Assembly (NCBI RefSeq): GCF_016743775.1
Contig: NZ_JAEQMY010000043.1
Span: 1 to 41,116 of the forward strand
From: Microvirga aerilata
GTDB taxonomy: Bacteria > Pseudomonadota > Alphaproteobacteria > Rhizobiales > Beijerinckiaceae
Direction: 5' to 3'
DNA length: 41,116 nt
In this document: in pieces, positions 15,670 to 24,419 of the stretch
How positions within the stretch are numbered: the stretch's first letter is position 1
How the letters are laid out: every line of letters starts with the position of its first letter
Made by a program: the position numbers and the translations under genes
Notes under the pieces: model-generated
Database searches by the model: none
What the model saw: only the letters and a program-made list of their open reading frames with translations
Told to the model about the DNA's origin: nothing

Positions 15670-15817
15670 ACTTTCGATAAGAGGCCTCGTTGGAGGGACT
15701 AAAGCTCGGCAATTCCGAGAGGATGTGCCAGACGTTGCCATGCCTGCGTAAGGCGCGTTTAGTGTTACCAGCTGCATCTCCTCCCCTACAGAGAGGTTTT
15801 CGATGAGCTCGCCTTAT

Positions 15818-16612
15818 TCAGATTACTGAGATTGAAGAATTCAGGAGATCGGTCACAAGCATATGCCCCGGCGCGTGAGTGATACAGAATTCTGGTTGGA
15901 TATTTGCGATGACAGACTGAGGCGTGACCCCGCAGGCCCAGAAGACCGGGATTTCACCCTCGCGGATCTCGACCGGGTCACCGTAATCCGGATTGTTGAT
16001 ATCCGCGATACCGATCAATGAAGGATCTCCCAGGTGTACCGGAGCACCATGAACTGAAGGAAAGCGAGATGTAACCTGAACCGCGCGAATCGCATCGGCT
16101 GCCTTCAATGGGCGCATGGATACGACGAGCGGTCCTGAGAAAGGGCCCGTTGCGACTGTAGGAACGTTCGTCCGGTACATCGGGACATTGCAGCCCTGCT
16201 CAATGTGGCGCACCGGCAAGCCATCAGCCAGCATGGCCTCTTCGAAGGAAAACGAGCAGCCGATCAAGAAAGCCACCAGCTTCTCGTTCCACAGGTCTCG
16301 AATGTCGACAGGCTCCGATACGAGCTCGCCATTCCGCCATACTCGGTAGCGAGGCACATCAGTGCGAATATCAATATCCCGCCCTAGTTCAGGCAATGAC
16401 GGATCGCCTGTCTCGGAAACGGCAATAAGTGGGCATGGTTTGGGGTTACGCTGGCAGAACCGCAGGAAGTCGTGCGCCAGTTCCTCTGGAAGGATAGCGA
16501 GATTGGCCTGAACATGCCCTGGAGCGAGGTTTGCGGTCGGGCCAGTTAGGATGCCACCGCGCGCGTCCAAGCGGGCTTGGTAGGCAGCACCAACGTTGAT
16601 CGTTACAGACAT
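15818..16612 (-). CDS. YcsI/DUF1445 family putative hydro-lyase (D-glutamate cyclase superfamily)
   Basis: A 264-residue cytoplasmic protein of the YcsI family, of normal length. Hallmarks are LIGCSFSFEEAMLADGLPVR, NVPMYRTNVPT, VVSMRPLKAADAIRAVQVTS, and HAPGHMLVTDL at the C terminus. Most members are uncharacterised; the superfamily includes a domain of mammalian D-glutamate cyclase, which forms 5-oxo-D-proline from D-glutamate. It ends a minus-strand series with an amidase 27 bases upstream, a DUF2848 protein and a TRAP transporter, so it probably acts on the amidase substrate or product. The start has AGGA upstream at good spacing. Confidence 0.85.
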   Translation of the reverse strand: MSVTINVGAAYQARLDARGGILTGPTANLAPGHVQANLAILPEELAHDFLRFCQRNPKPCPLIAVSETGDPSLPELGRDIDIRTDVPRYRVWRNGELVSEPVDIRDLWNEKLVAFLIGCSFSFEEAMLADGLPVRHIEQGCNVPMYRTNVPTVATGPFSGPLVVSMRPLKAADAIRAVQVTSRFPSVHGAPVHLGDPSLIGIADINNPDYGDPVEIREGEIPVFWACGVTPQSVIANIQPEFCITHAPGHMLVTDLLNSSISVI

Positions 16613-16639
16613 CCTTTGGTCCTTCTGCCAGTGTGTGAT

Positions 16640-17995
16640 TTACACCTGCTTCGGTGAGAGCAGGGCTTCGACTGCCATACCAATGGCAAGAACCCTGCGA
16701 TCGGAACCCGCAGGCCCAGCGATCATCAGCCCTACAGGAGCTTCGCCGAGTGCGTGGCACGGCACGGACAGAGCGGCGCCATCAAGAAAGTTGATCAGCG
16801 TCGGATTACGCAGGATCAAGCCATTGGCAGCGTAGTAGACCTCGTCGCTCGCAGCGAGTTCTGCAATGGCGGGTGCGACAACAGGAACGGTTGGGAGAAC
16901 CAGGGCATCGTAGCCTTCGATGCGTGCCTCCACGCCTGCTCTCCAGGTTCTGCGGGCTGCAAGCAGGTCGAGGTAGTCGGCGGCAGATATATCTTTGCCC
17001 CGCAGAATACGCGAGCCGACGCGCGGATCGTAGCGGTCGCCTGCACGACTGATCAGGTCCCGGTGCCAAGTCCACGCTTCGGCTGCAGTGAAACCTCCTT
17101 TGGAATTGATCGCGGCAAGGCCAACGAATTCTGGCACGGCGATCTCGTCAATCTGCGCACCGGCAGCCGAAAGAGTTGAGAGTGCCGCTTCGAAAGCACT
17201 CGCAACGTCCCTGTCCATTCCTTCAAGCGCGAGGGTTGTAGGGACTGCGAGCCGGAGCTTGCCGATGTCAGCTGGCTGCGGGAGCGGCTCCTCGTCACTA
17301 GCCATGATCGCGTCGAGGACAGCACAACACGCCACAGAGGGAGCAATAGCACCAATGGAATCGAGGCTGAATGAAAGTGGCAGAGCCCCGGTCAGCGGCA
17401 CACGCTCTGCAGTCGGCTTGAATCCTACGAGACCACATAGTGCAGCGGGTATGCGAACTGACCCGCCAGTATCCGATCCAATTCCTGCAACTGCCATTCC
17501 GTCAGTCACGGATACCGCCGCCCCTGACGAAGAGCCGCCTGGAATACGCCCGGTTGTGCGATCCCAAGGATTGCGTGGAACATCGTAGTGCGGATTGAGG
17601 CCAAGACCCGAGTAAGCGAACTCGGTCATGTTTGTGCGTCCGACAATCACTGCGCCTGCAGCCCGAAGGCGCTTGACGACGACGGCGTCCTCCGCAGCCG
17701 CTGGCTCACCTGTACGAGCGAGAGATCCGGCCATAGTGACCTCGCCGGCAACATCGAACAGGTCTTTGATTGACACTGTCAGGCCATCGATAGCCGAGCG
17801 GACCAGACCGGCACTCCGCAGGATGTCAGAAGCCTGTGCGGCAGCACGAGCCTCATTTGTGTAAAGCTTGGTGAAAACACGCGAGCCCTCCCCATTCGGA
17901 TCGGCGGCCCGGCTAAGCGCCTCCTCCGTGAGGGCCAATGACGTGGTGCTGCCGTCTAGAAGCGCTAGATGCTGTTCGTTCACTGTCGAAATCAT
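16640..17995 (-). CDS. Amidase signature family hydrolase
   Basis: A 451-residue hydrolase with the Ser-cisSer-Lys triad of the amidase signature family (GatA, AtzE, AtzF): Lys77 in TVSIKDLFDVAG, the serine run at 155-157 in GGSSSGAAV, and the nucleophile Ser179 in GSDTGGSVRIPAA. It cleaves C-N bonds of amides or ureides. It is not the tRNA amidotransferase subunit, since no gatB or gatC lies nearby. It sits between the DUF2848 and YcsI genes, with 40 and 27 bases between stops and starts, so all three probably share one message with the TRAP genes upstream. Substrate unknown. Confidence 0.9.
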   Translation of the reverse strand: MISTVNEQHLALLDGSTTSLALTEEALSRAADPNGEGSRVFTKLYTNEARAAAQASDILRSAGLVRSAIDGLTVSIKDLFDVAGEVTMAGSLARTGEPAAAEDAVVVKRLRAAGAVIVGRTNMTEFAYSGLGLNPHYDVPRNPWDRTTGRIPGGSSSGAAVSVTDGMAVAGIGSDTGGSVRIPAALCGLVGFKPTAERVPLTGALPLSFSLDSIGAIAPSVACCAVLDAIMASDEEPLPQPADIGKLRLAVPTTLALEGMDRDVASAFEAALSTLSAAGAQIDEIAVPEFVGLAAINSKGGFTAAEAWTWHRDLISRAGDRYDPRVGSRILRGKDISAADYLDLLAARRTWRAGVEARIEGYDALVLPTVPVVAPAIAELAASDEVYYAANGLILRNPTLINFLDGAALSVPCHALGEAPVGLMIAGPAGSDRRVLAIGMAVEALLSPKQV

Positions 17996-18035
17996 GTCAC
18001 ATCAACCATCGTAGGGGGATGTATTGGAATATGGA

Positions 18036-18719
18036 TCAAGCGATCTCCGGCAAAACTTCAATTTCATAGCTGTGGCTCAAAGTACGCCCGCGACGAGGGT
18101 CGAACAATTCCATGGTGAAAAAGGGTGCGGGCCGGATGCCCCCCTTTGCCCCAACCGTTCCGCAGACCATGCCTGTACCCTCAGGAAGCTCGGACTTGCC
18201 GGCAAAACCGGAGATCAGCTCAAGCGGCGGTCGGAGTGAGGCAAGCGTGCCCTCCTGATAGAGAACCCGTTCGCCATTCTCCTGGATGTAGGATCGAATA
18301 ACAAGTTCATCCCAATATTCTGCAACGTCAGCATAGAGCCATGCCTCGGCAGCAACCGGCTTTGCACAGACCTGCTTCGACAGAGCAACGCTGTGGGTCT
18401 CGAGCTTACGGTCGGTATGATCGGAGGCAATGCTGACATAGAGCTCACCGCCTGCCAAAAACACGAATGTCTCCACTTCGCCAGATGACTGGTTACCCAC
18501 AACCTGAATGCGCGAGGCCTGAGTCAGCTGGTTTTCCGCGACACGATAGTAAAGTGGAACGGAACTCGGTCGCGGCACACCGATCGCGAAGAGCTCTTCA
18601 ATGTGATGCTCGATTGCATGCTGATCGCGACCAGCCCACCCGGCGACAATAAGTGAGGAAATCTCGACGTCGATTGTGTGGGATTCTGAGAGAGCTTCTG
18701 TTTTGAAAGAGAGTTTCAT
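18036..18719 (-). CDS. DUF2848 family protein
   Basis: A 227-residue protein that I recognise as DUF2848, a family with a fold resembling fumarylacetoacetate hydrolases. Conserved-looking segments are IVAGWAGRDQHAIEHHIEEL, PSSVPLYYRVAENQLT, IASDHTDRKLETHSVALSKQ, and GTVGAKGGIRPAPFFTMELF. The His/Asp/Glu-rich middle (SDHTDR) would suit metal binding; that is inference. No signal peptide, so cytoplasmic. It is encoded between the TRAP large permease and the amidase. The family often appears beside amidases and transporters; its reaction is not established to my knowledge. Confidence 0.8.
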   Translation of the reverse strand: MKLSFKTEALSESHTIDVEISSLIVAGWAGRDQHAIEHHIEELFAIGVPRPSSVPLYYRVAENQLTQASRIQVVGNQSSGEVETFVFLAGGELYVSIASDHTDRKLETHSVALSKQVCAKPVAAEAWLYADVAEYWDELVIRSYIQENGERVLYQEGTLASLRPPLELISGFAGKSELPEGTGMVCGTVGAKGGIRPAPFFTMELFDPRRGRTLSHSYEIEVLPEIA

Positions 18720-18767
18720 TGTAAGAGCACCTATTGAGTTGAAAAACGTTCGGCCGGCTGTGAAGGC

Positions 18768-20051
18768 TTAGCTGAAGACGCTCGGGAGCCAGAGTGCGAG
18801 GCCTGGGAAGAACGCTAGCAATGCGAGCAGAATGAACATTGCCAGGACGAACGGCAGCGAACCTGTGATGACAGCGCCCATTGATCCACTCTTGCGAATG
18901 CTTTGCACGACGAAGAGATTGAGTCCTACGGGTGGCGTAATCAGAGCCGCCTCAACCAAGACGATGATGACGATGCCGAGCCAGATCGGATCGTACCCAA
19001 GAGCGATCATTATCGGCGCAACGATCGGGATGGTGGTGATCATCATGGAGAGCGTCTCCATGAAGCATCCAAGCACCAAGTAGAAGATGATGATGACCAA
19101 CAGCATCCATCCGGGCGAAACCCCGAGACCCGTGATTGAGCTGGTGATTGCGTCTGTGAGACCAGTGGCCGACATAATGAAGTTCAGGAAAGCCGCGCTG
19201 ATCACGATCAGCATGATCATCGCGGTGGCCTTCATCGTGCCTTCGATAGACTCGCGTAGCATTGTTAAGGTCAATCGGCGGAACCATGCTGCGAGGATAA
19301 AGGCCCCTGTCACGCCGAGAGCCGCAGCCTCCGTCGGCGTGGCAAGACCGGCATAGATCGAACCCACGACGAGAAAGAAGATCCCGAGAGGAGGTGCAAG
19401 ATGGACCAAGCTCTTAAAGCGCTCGCCCCAGGTGGCATGAATCTTGTGACCCCCCCAGGATGGCTTAGAGATACAGCTAACCACAATCACCAGCATGAAC
19501 AGGCCGGCCAGCATAAAGCCAGGGATAATCCCCGCGAGATAGAGCCTAGGAACGGAAGAGTTGGTGAGGACGCCATAAATCACGAGATTGATCGACGGCG
19601 GAATGAGGATACCGAGGGTCCCACCTGCCGCAAGACTGCCGAGAAAAAGCGGCTCATTGTAGCCATACCGCTTGATCTGCGGGATCGCGACGGTTCCTAC
19701 GGTAGCTGCGGTAGCGACACTCGATCCAGATGTCGCCGAGAACAAGGTCGAGGCGCCGATATTCGCATGCATCAGACCGCCGGGCAACCATGAGAGCCAG
19801 AGGCTCATGGCGCTGTACATTCTCTCAGCAAATCCAGCCCGCAGTAGAATCTCTCCCAACAAAATGAAGAGAGGCACCGCCACCAAAAGGAATTCATTGT
19901 TCGTGCTCCAGGCCAACTCGCCAATGGCACGTGTCAGCGGTAGCATAGAATACAATGGATCCAAGACCAACCCAAGCACGCCGAGAGCAGCGCCGACAGG
20001 GATGCTCAGACCGATTAGGACGAGCAGGAGGATGAGTGCAGTGGCAACCAT
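18768..20051 (-). CDS. TRAP transporter large permease (DctM type), second system
   Basis: A 427-residue polytopic membrane protein of the DctM family: LLGEILLRAGFAERMYSAMS, LPGGLMHANIGASTLFSATS, ILIPPSINLVIYGVLTN and the C-terminal ITPPVGLNLFVVQSIRK. It forms the transport pathway with the small permease encoded six bases upstream. It is more hydrophobic and only distantly similar to the first DctM in the window, so the two systems are not recent duplicates. Confidence 0.93.
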   Translation of the reverse strand: MVATALILLLVLIGLSIPVGAALGVLGLVLDPLYSMLPLTRAIGELAWSTNNEFLLVAVPLFILLGEILLRAGFAERMYSAMSLWLSWLPGGLMHANIGASTLFSATSGSSVATAATVGTVAIPQIKRYGYNEPLFLGSLAAGGTLGILIPPSINLVIYGVLTNSSVPRLYLAGIIPGFMLAGLFMLVIVVSCISKPSWGGHKIHATWGERFKSLVHLAPPLGIFFLVVGSIYAGLATPTEAAALGVTGAFILAAWFRRLTLTMLRESIEGTMKATAMIMLIVISAAFLNFIMSATGLTDAITSSITGLGVSPGWMLLVIIIFYLVLGCFMETLSMMITTIPIVAPIMIALGYDPIWLGIVIIVLVEAALITPPVGLNLFVVQSIRKSGSMGAVITGSLPFVLAMFILLALLAFFPGLALWLPSVFS

Positions 20052-20057
20052 ATCGCC

Positions 20058-20669
20058 TTACCCCTTAACCATGCGCTCGCCCGCGGCGGCTTCTTCTTCG
20101 GCTTCTTCTTGGGTTGAGCGAACGCCTGCAATGGCTTTAACTTCGTCGATTCTACCTGTGACGAGCGCTACAGACGCCCGAACAAGCATGAGACCCAGCA
20201 CTAGGCACAACCAGATCAGCCCCAACAGCCAAAGACCCTGCGGAATATAGAGGGGGGTTGCAAGCGGTGTGTTAGCAGCCGAGTTCTGAGTCCAAGAGGT
20301 GGCGGCAACGTCATAGGCATAATAGGTCAGCATCACCATGAAGACACCGAGCGTCACCACTGAGAGCCAATCCAGCACGGCCGACAGACGAACCGGCAGA
20401 TACTGATAGAGCACGTCGACGCGCACATTCGCCCGTTGCAGGGTCGCAAATGCGAATGCCCATGAAGTGCTGATCGCGAACGCATAGCTCGACAGCTCAT
20501 CGGCGCCCCCGGTAGTGAAGCCTAGGAATTTACGCGCGAGAACGTCGAAGGAGATCAGCAGCACACTGCCGATCGTCAGAGCACCGCCGAACCATACGGC
20601 CCAGCGGGACATATGCTCGGCTGCGCGGCTCAAGCCGCCAAGGAAGGAAGGGCGTACGGTTAGCGCCAT
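20058..20669 (-). CDS. TRAP transporter small permease (DctQ type), second system
   Basis: A 203-residue membrane protein with four helices and the DctQ motif GGADELSSYAFAISTSWAFA. The ATG at 20669 with AAGG upstream is preferred over the ATG at 20702, which would add a polar extension. The C-terminal tail is strongly acidic (TQEEAEEEAAAGE), which is unusual for DctQ. It follows the binding-protein gene after a 109-base gap that carries a stem-loop. Confidence 0.88.
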   Translation of the reverse strand: MALTVRPSFLGGLSRAAEHMSRWAVWFGGALTIGSVLLISFDVLARKFLGFTTGGADELSSYAFAISTSWAFAFATLQRANVRVDVLYQYLPVRLSAVLDWLSVVTLGVFMVMLTYYAYDVAATSWTQNSAANTPLATPLYIPQGLWLLGLIWLCLVLGLMLVRASVALVTGRIDEVKAIAGVRSTQEEAEEEAAAGERMVKG

Positions 20670-20739
20670 GAGAAGTACCTTGCCAGCGCAAGAGCGCCGC
20701 ATTGGATCAGAGAAGGATCTACCAAGAGGTGCGAAAGGA

Positions 20740-20768
20740 CGCGCCGGTTCTGGAACCAGCCCGGCGCG
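20740..20768. other. Stem-loop between TRAP binding-protein and permease genes
   Basis: CGCGCCG (20740-20746) pairs with CGGCGCG (20762-20768), and inside it CTGG (20750-20753) pairs with CCAG (20756-20759) around an AA tip. It lies 11 bases beyond the binding-protein stop. No T run follows on the coding strand, so it probably reduces readthrough or stabilises the upstream message, giving more receptor than permease. Confidence 0.6.
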
Positions 20769-20778
20769 CCGAACCGGT

Positions 20779-21828
20779 TTATTTGGAGGCCGTGACGTTC
20801 AGCGTCTTGCCAATCGTATCGTTGAAGCTCTTCACACAATCAGCCGAGCAGCGTGCTGCCCACTTCGGTAGAACTGTCTCCTGAAGGACCTTCTTCAGAA
20901 GCTCACGGTCAGCGGCGCTTGGTTCTACCAGCTTCATCTTGCCCTTGACCGGCAGCGTACAGGCCGCAGCGCCCGTGTTGCAGTCATAACCCTGCTTGGT
21001 CTGCTCATCGGCGGCCTTCCAGATGTCGTCCATCAGTGTCTTGATGTTGGTCTGGATGAACCCCTGAACCTTCGGATCCAACTTATCCCAAGCCGCCTGA
21101 TTGACAGCATGGATCTGCTGGTTCCAGTTGATCGGGAGCGCGTAGAGGTGGGTCGAAACTTCGTACCACTTGGCAGAATAGCCGGAGAGCGAGCCCGTGA
21201 TGGCGCAATCAACGACCTTGTTCTGGAGGGCGGGAACCACTTCGCCGAATGCCATGGTCACGCTCGCGCCTCCGAAGGCCTCAACGAATTCGGCCTGAGT
21301 TCGGCTACTGGTACGAACCTTCTTGCCCTTCAGATCACCAAGGCTGTTCACTTCGGCATTGCAAAACAGAACTTGCGCCGGATAGGTGGAGATACCCAGA
21401 AGCTTCACCTTGGAGCCTTCGCCGTAGAATTTGCTGTAAACCGGCTCAAACGCCTCAGTAACTTTACGGGCAGTCTGCACGTCAGGCGCAAGACCGGCAA
21501 GATCAATTGCTTCGTTGATCGGGTTGTCGCTGGCGAAGTACGAAAGCGTCGCTGTACCAAACTGAATGACGCCTTGTGACATCAGGCGGAGAATCTCAGG
21601 CCCTTTAAGGCCCATCTCATTGAAGCCTTTGATCTCTGCTGTGACTTGCCCGTTCGAACGCTCGGGAATGGTCTTGGTCCAGAACGGCTTTTCGAAGTCA
21701 TTGTATGCCGTTAGATTGCTGAGGCCTCCGACGATTTGGAGGTTGGTTTTCGGCAGATCCTGAGCCAGAGCTGCACTAGATAGGCTCAGCAGGGCTGCGG
21801 CTCCAAAGGTATAAATGGTTCTTTTCAT
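20779..21828 (-). CDS. TRAP transporter substrate-binding protein, second system
   Basis: Periplasmic receptor of 349 residues with a signal peptide ending SSAALAQ near residue 23. DctP-family landmarks are LMSQGVIQFGTATLSYFASD, GLAPDVQTARKVTEAFEPVY, the substrate-contact Arg in LKGKKVRTSSRTQAEF, and MAFGEVVPALQNKVVDCAIT. Four cysteines near the C terminus (DCNTGAAACTLP and ARCSADCVKS) suggest two disulfides, which is uncommon in DctP proteins. It is the first gene of the minus-strand operon that continues through both permeases to DUF2848, amidase and YcsI. The LysR gene lies 234 bases upstream on the same strand. Confidence 0.9.
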   Translation of the reverse strand: MKRTIYTFGAAALLSLSSAALAQDLPKTNLQIVGGLSNLTAYNDFEKPFWTKTIPERSNGQVTAEIKGFNEMGLKGPEILRLMSQGVIQFGTATLSYFASDNPINEAIDLAGLAPDVQTARKVTEAFEPVYSKFYGEGSKVKLLGISTYPAQVLFCNAEVNSLGDLKGKKVRTSSRTQAEFVEAFGGASVTMAFGEVVPALQNKVVDCAITGSLSGYSAKWYEVSTHLYALPINWNQQIHAVNQAAWDKLDPKVQGFIQTNIKTLMDDIWKAADEQTKQGYDCNTGAAACTLPVKGKMKLVEPSAADRELLKKVLQETVLPKWAARCSADCVKSFNDTIGKTLNVTASK

Positions 21829-22050
21829 GATGTGTCATCCTCTGGTTTAATCTTGAGGCTGAGCGAAAACACATTCAGGTCAGATCAAAGCGCCTCTGTC
21901 CGTTTTCCGGCTTTAAGGATCTCTCAGTCGATCACCAAAAGACCCATGTCGTCACAGTGCGCTTTTGATACGCCACCTGGCTGTCGTTCCTCAGCCTGAT
22001 CACATAGCACCCTAGGAACCTTTAGCCTGTCTATTCGTATGTTTTAATGG

Positions 22051-22075
22051 GGGATATAAAAACTATTTATATCCC
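22051..22075. promoter_or_regulatory. Perfect inverted repeat overlapping the LysR stop codon
   Basis: GGGATATAAA and TTTATATCCC flank a five-base centre, AACTA, that contains the LysR stop codon. It is about 220 bases upstream of the second TRAP operon. It could be an operator or a weak terminator; there is no T run on the minus strand, and its AT-rich arms resemble a protein-binding palindrome more than a terminator stem. Confidence 0.45.
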
Positions 22076-22977
22076 ATGGGCGCTCTGCCCTTAGTGCGAA
22101 CAGCTACATCCTGGGCGAGTTCAGCGAGTGAACGCATGGGCCGACTGTCGAGACCATCAATCCAACTCGCGGTAAAACTGAGATCTGGCAGCGGATCACT
22201 CTCCACCTCAAGGATCTGCAGTTCACCAGAAGCAAGCTCCCGGTCGAGGAATACCGGCGTGATTACAGCCGTTCCAATACCGTCCAAAGCCATGCGCACA
22301 ATCATCGAGACTGAAGCGCTACCGTACATTCGAGGCGTCTTTACTCCAGCGCGCATAAGCATATCACGCACCACCTGGTAGGGACTGCTGTTGGATGGAT
22401 GAGTGATGATGGGACGACTTGCTATATGATCTAGCGTTACCAAAGGCCCTTCTAGTTGCAGTTTTGGACTAGCAACCCACGAGAGCGAATACGTGCATAG
22501 TGAAAGGTTCTCGACCCGCTCCTCGAGAATAGGGCCCATCAGGAACGCAATATCAATCTGCCGCGACCTCAGGTGTGAGCGAAGCACATGTGTACTGTCG
22601 ACCTCGATCTCCAAGACAAGCGCCGGATAGGCGCTGTGCACTTCCTCAATAAAGATGGATAGCCAAGTCTGCACGATGGTTTCAGCGACACCAATTCGAA
22701 CCGTGCCACTCATGACATTCTGATCTTGGGCCGCCTTCAACATATCGCGCCGCACTTGCATCATGCGCTCAGCGTGCGAGAGCATTTCCTGCCCCTTAGC
22801 CGTCAGTGTCACGCCTCGGACGTCACGCTCAAACAAGCGCACGCCAAGAGCGGCCTCCAGCGAGGCGATACGCTGTGACACCGCAGGCTGCGTTGTCCCG
22901 AGCTTCTCAGACGCCGCTCTCAAGCTGCCCAGCGCGGCAGCCCAAAAAAACGTTTCAATGTTTCTAAAATCGATCAT
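22063..22977 (-). CDS. LysR family transcriptional regulator
   Basis: A 304-residue regulator. Residues 3-62 hold the helix-turn-helix: FFWAAALGSLRAASEKLGTT, then QPAVSQRIASLEAALGVRLF. The rest is the two-lobed effector domain, with GTVRIGVAETIV starting near residue 91. Domain order and length are normal for LysR. It lies upstream of the second TRAP operon on the same strand and divergent from the old yellow enzyme gene. LysR proteins usually act from such divergent regions, so either target is possible; the TRAP-amidase operon is the more natural catabolic target. The effector is unknown. Confidence 0.93.
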   Translation of the reverse strand: MIDFRNIETFFWAAALGSLRAASEKLGTTQPAVSQRIASLEAALGVRLFERDVRGVTLTAKGQEMLSHAERMMQVRRDMLKAAQDQNVMSGTVRIGVAETIVQTWLSIFIEEVHSAYPALVLEIEVDSTHVLRSHLRSRQIDIAFLMGPILEERVENLSLCTYSLSWVASPKLQLEGPLVTLDHIASRPIITHPSNSSPYQVVRDMLMRAGVKTPRMYGSASVSMIVRMALDGIGTAVITPVFLDRELASGELQILEVESDPLPDLSFTASWIDGLDSRPMRSLAELAQDVAVRTKGRAPMGYK

Positions 22978-23264
22978 CAGGGTCGGTTCGGTAATCAGAG
23001 GCAGCTTGCTTTGCGGTCACCATACCCGGAGTCACTGCAGTTCGCGATGCAATCGGTACAACGTCCAGCAATGCAGCACAGGAGCTTTGTTCTCAATCTG
23101 CCAAAACAGTCTATATGGCTCACGAGAGAGGTCCTATCGCCTTGCCGCACTGTTCGCTCTTGCGGGTCTGAGTGGGTGAGTGCATCTCTTCTGAACACCC
23201 CACAAATGCTTATCCCATTCCAGCAAGTCCGACACTTCGCCATCACCGCCCAAAGGAGTGAATT

Positions 23265-24380
23265 GTGAGCCGCCTTTTCGAGCCTATGCAGATCGGAAAT
23301 CTTCACCTGGACAATAGAATTGCTATCGCACCTATGTGCCAGTACTCCGCAGAAGGTGGCCTCCCCAACGACTGGCACTTGATCCACCTCGGGCAACTCG
23401 CCCTATCAGGTGCGGGTCTGCTGATTCTTGAAGCCACAGCCGTCTCGCCGCAGGGTAGGATTTCACCCTATGATCTTGGACTCTATTCTGATGAAACAGA
23501 GGACGCTTTTGCGCGTCTGCTGAAGGGGGTCAGGCTGCACTCTAGTATTCCGCTCACCCTTCAGCTTGCCCATGCCGGCCGAAAGGCCTCAAGCCGAGCC
23601 CCATGGGAGGGCGGCGCCCAAATCAGTCCAAACGAGCCCCTGGGTTGGGAGACAGAGGCTCCATCGGCAATACCGCATGCTGAGGGCGAGAGTGTACCTG
23701 CAGCCCTCGACAGAGATGGGCTCAAGCGCGTCCGAGATGATTTCGTGAATGCCGCACGGCGGGCAGCACGACTTGGCTTCGATGCAATCGAGATTCATGC
23801 AGCCCACGGCTACCTACTCCACCAGTTCCTCTCGCCGATTGCTAACAAGCGTGAGGACGAATACGGCGGCAGCCTTGAAAACCGGATGCGCTTCCCACTT
23901 GAGGTCTTCGATGCTGTCCGTGACAGTTTTCCCGCAGATCGGCCGGTCTGGGTACGGATTTCCGCGACTGATTGGGTTCCCAACGGTTGGGATATTGAGG
24001 GAACAATCGCCTTTGCGAAGGCTCTTCAGAGCCGAGGCTGCGCCGCCATCCACGTATCCACCGGAGGGGTTTCGCCGGCACAGGCAATCACACTCGGACC
24101 AGGTTATCAGGTACCCTATGCAAAGAGAGTAAAGGCTGAGGTTGGTCTACCGACGATTGCCGTTGGGCTGATCACTGAACCTGAGCAAGCAGAAGGCATT
24201 ATCGGAGGCGAGGAAGCAGACATGGTCTCCCTCGGACGCGCCATGCTGTACAATCCGCGCTGGCCCTGGCACGCTGCCGCCAAACTCGGCGCCCAAGTTC
24301 ATGCACCGAAGCAGTACTGGCGCTCGCAGCCCCGCGAGCAGAAAGATCTCTTCAAAAACACCCAATACGGACAGCGGTGA
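23265..24380 (+). CDS. NADH:flavin oxidoreductase, old yellow enzyme class III (YqjM-like)
   Basis: FMN-dependent ene-reductase of 371 residues. GTG start at 23265 has AAAGGAG six bases upstream. Class III features are visible: Cys in IAPMCQYSAEGG that tunes the flavin, LQLAHAGRKASS, the paired histidines in EIHAAHGYLLHQFLSPI, the KREDEYGGSLENRMRFPLE stretch, RISATDW, and LGRAMLYNPRWPWHAA. The family reduces C=C bonds of enones and other electrophiles using NAD(P)H. It is divergent from the LysR gene across 287 bases, a layout common for LysR-controlled old yellow enzymes. Its physiological substrate is not deducible. Confidence 0.93.
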   Translation: MSRLFEPMQIGNLHLDNRIAIAPMCQYSAEGGLPNDWHLIHLGQLALSGAGLLILEATAVSPQGRISPYDLGLYSDETEDAFARLLKGVRLHSSIPLTLQLAHAGRKASSRAPWEGGAQISPNEPLGWETEAPSAIPHAEGESVPAALDRDGLKRVRDDFVNAARRAARLGFDAIEIHAAHGYLLHQFLSPIANKREDEYGGSLENRMRFPLEVFDAVRDSFPADRPVWVRISATDWVPNGWDIEGTIAFAKALQSRGCAAIHVSTGGVSPAQAITLGPGYQVPYAKRVKAEVGLPTIAVGLITEPEQAEGIIGGEEADMVSLGRAMLYNPRWPWHAAAKLGAQVHAPKQYWRSQPREQKDLFKNTQYGQR

Positions 24381-24419
24381 GCAGCTTTCCAATAAGCAGA
24401 TAAACGAAAGTCGGGATGA

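Noticed and set aside
15670..15817. Possible bidirectional terminator between the M20 and YcsI genes
   Set aside because: The genes converge here, but I could not find a stem of useful length followed by a T run on either strand.
16640..17995. GatA subunit of the Glu-tRNA amidotransferase
   Set aside because: Triad is shared with GatA, but no gatB or gatC is nearby and the gene sits in a transporter-linked catabolic operon.
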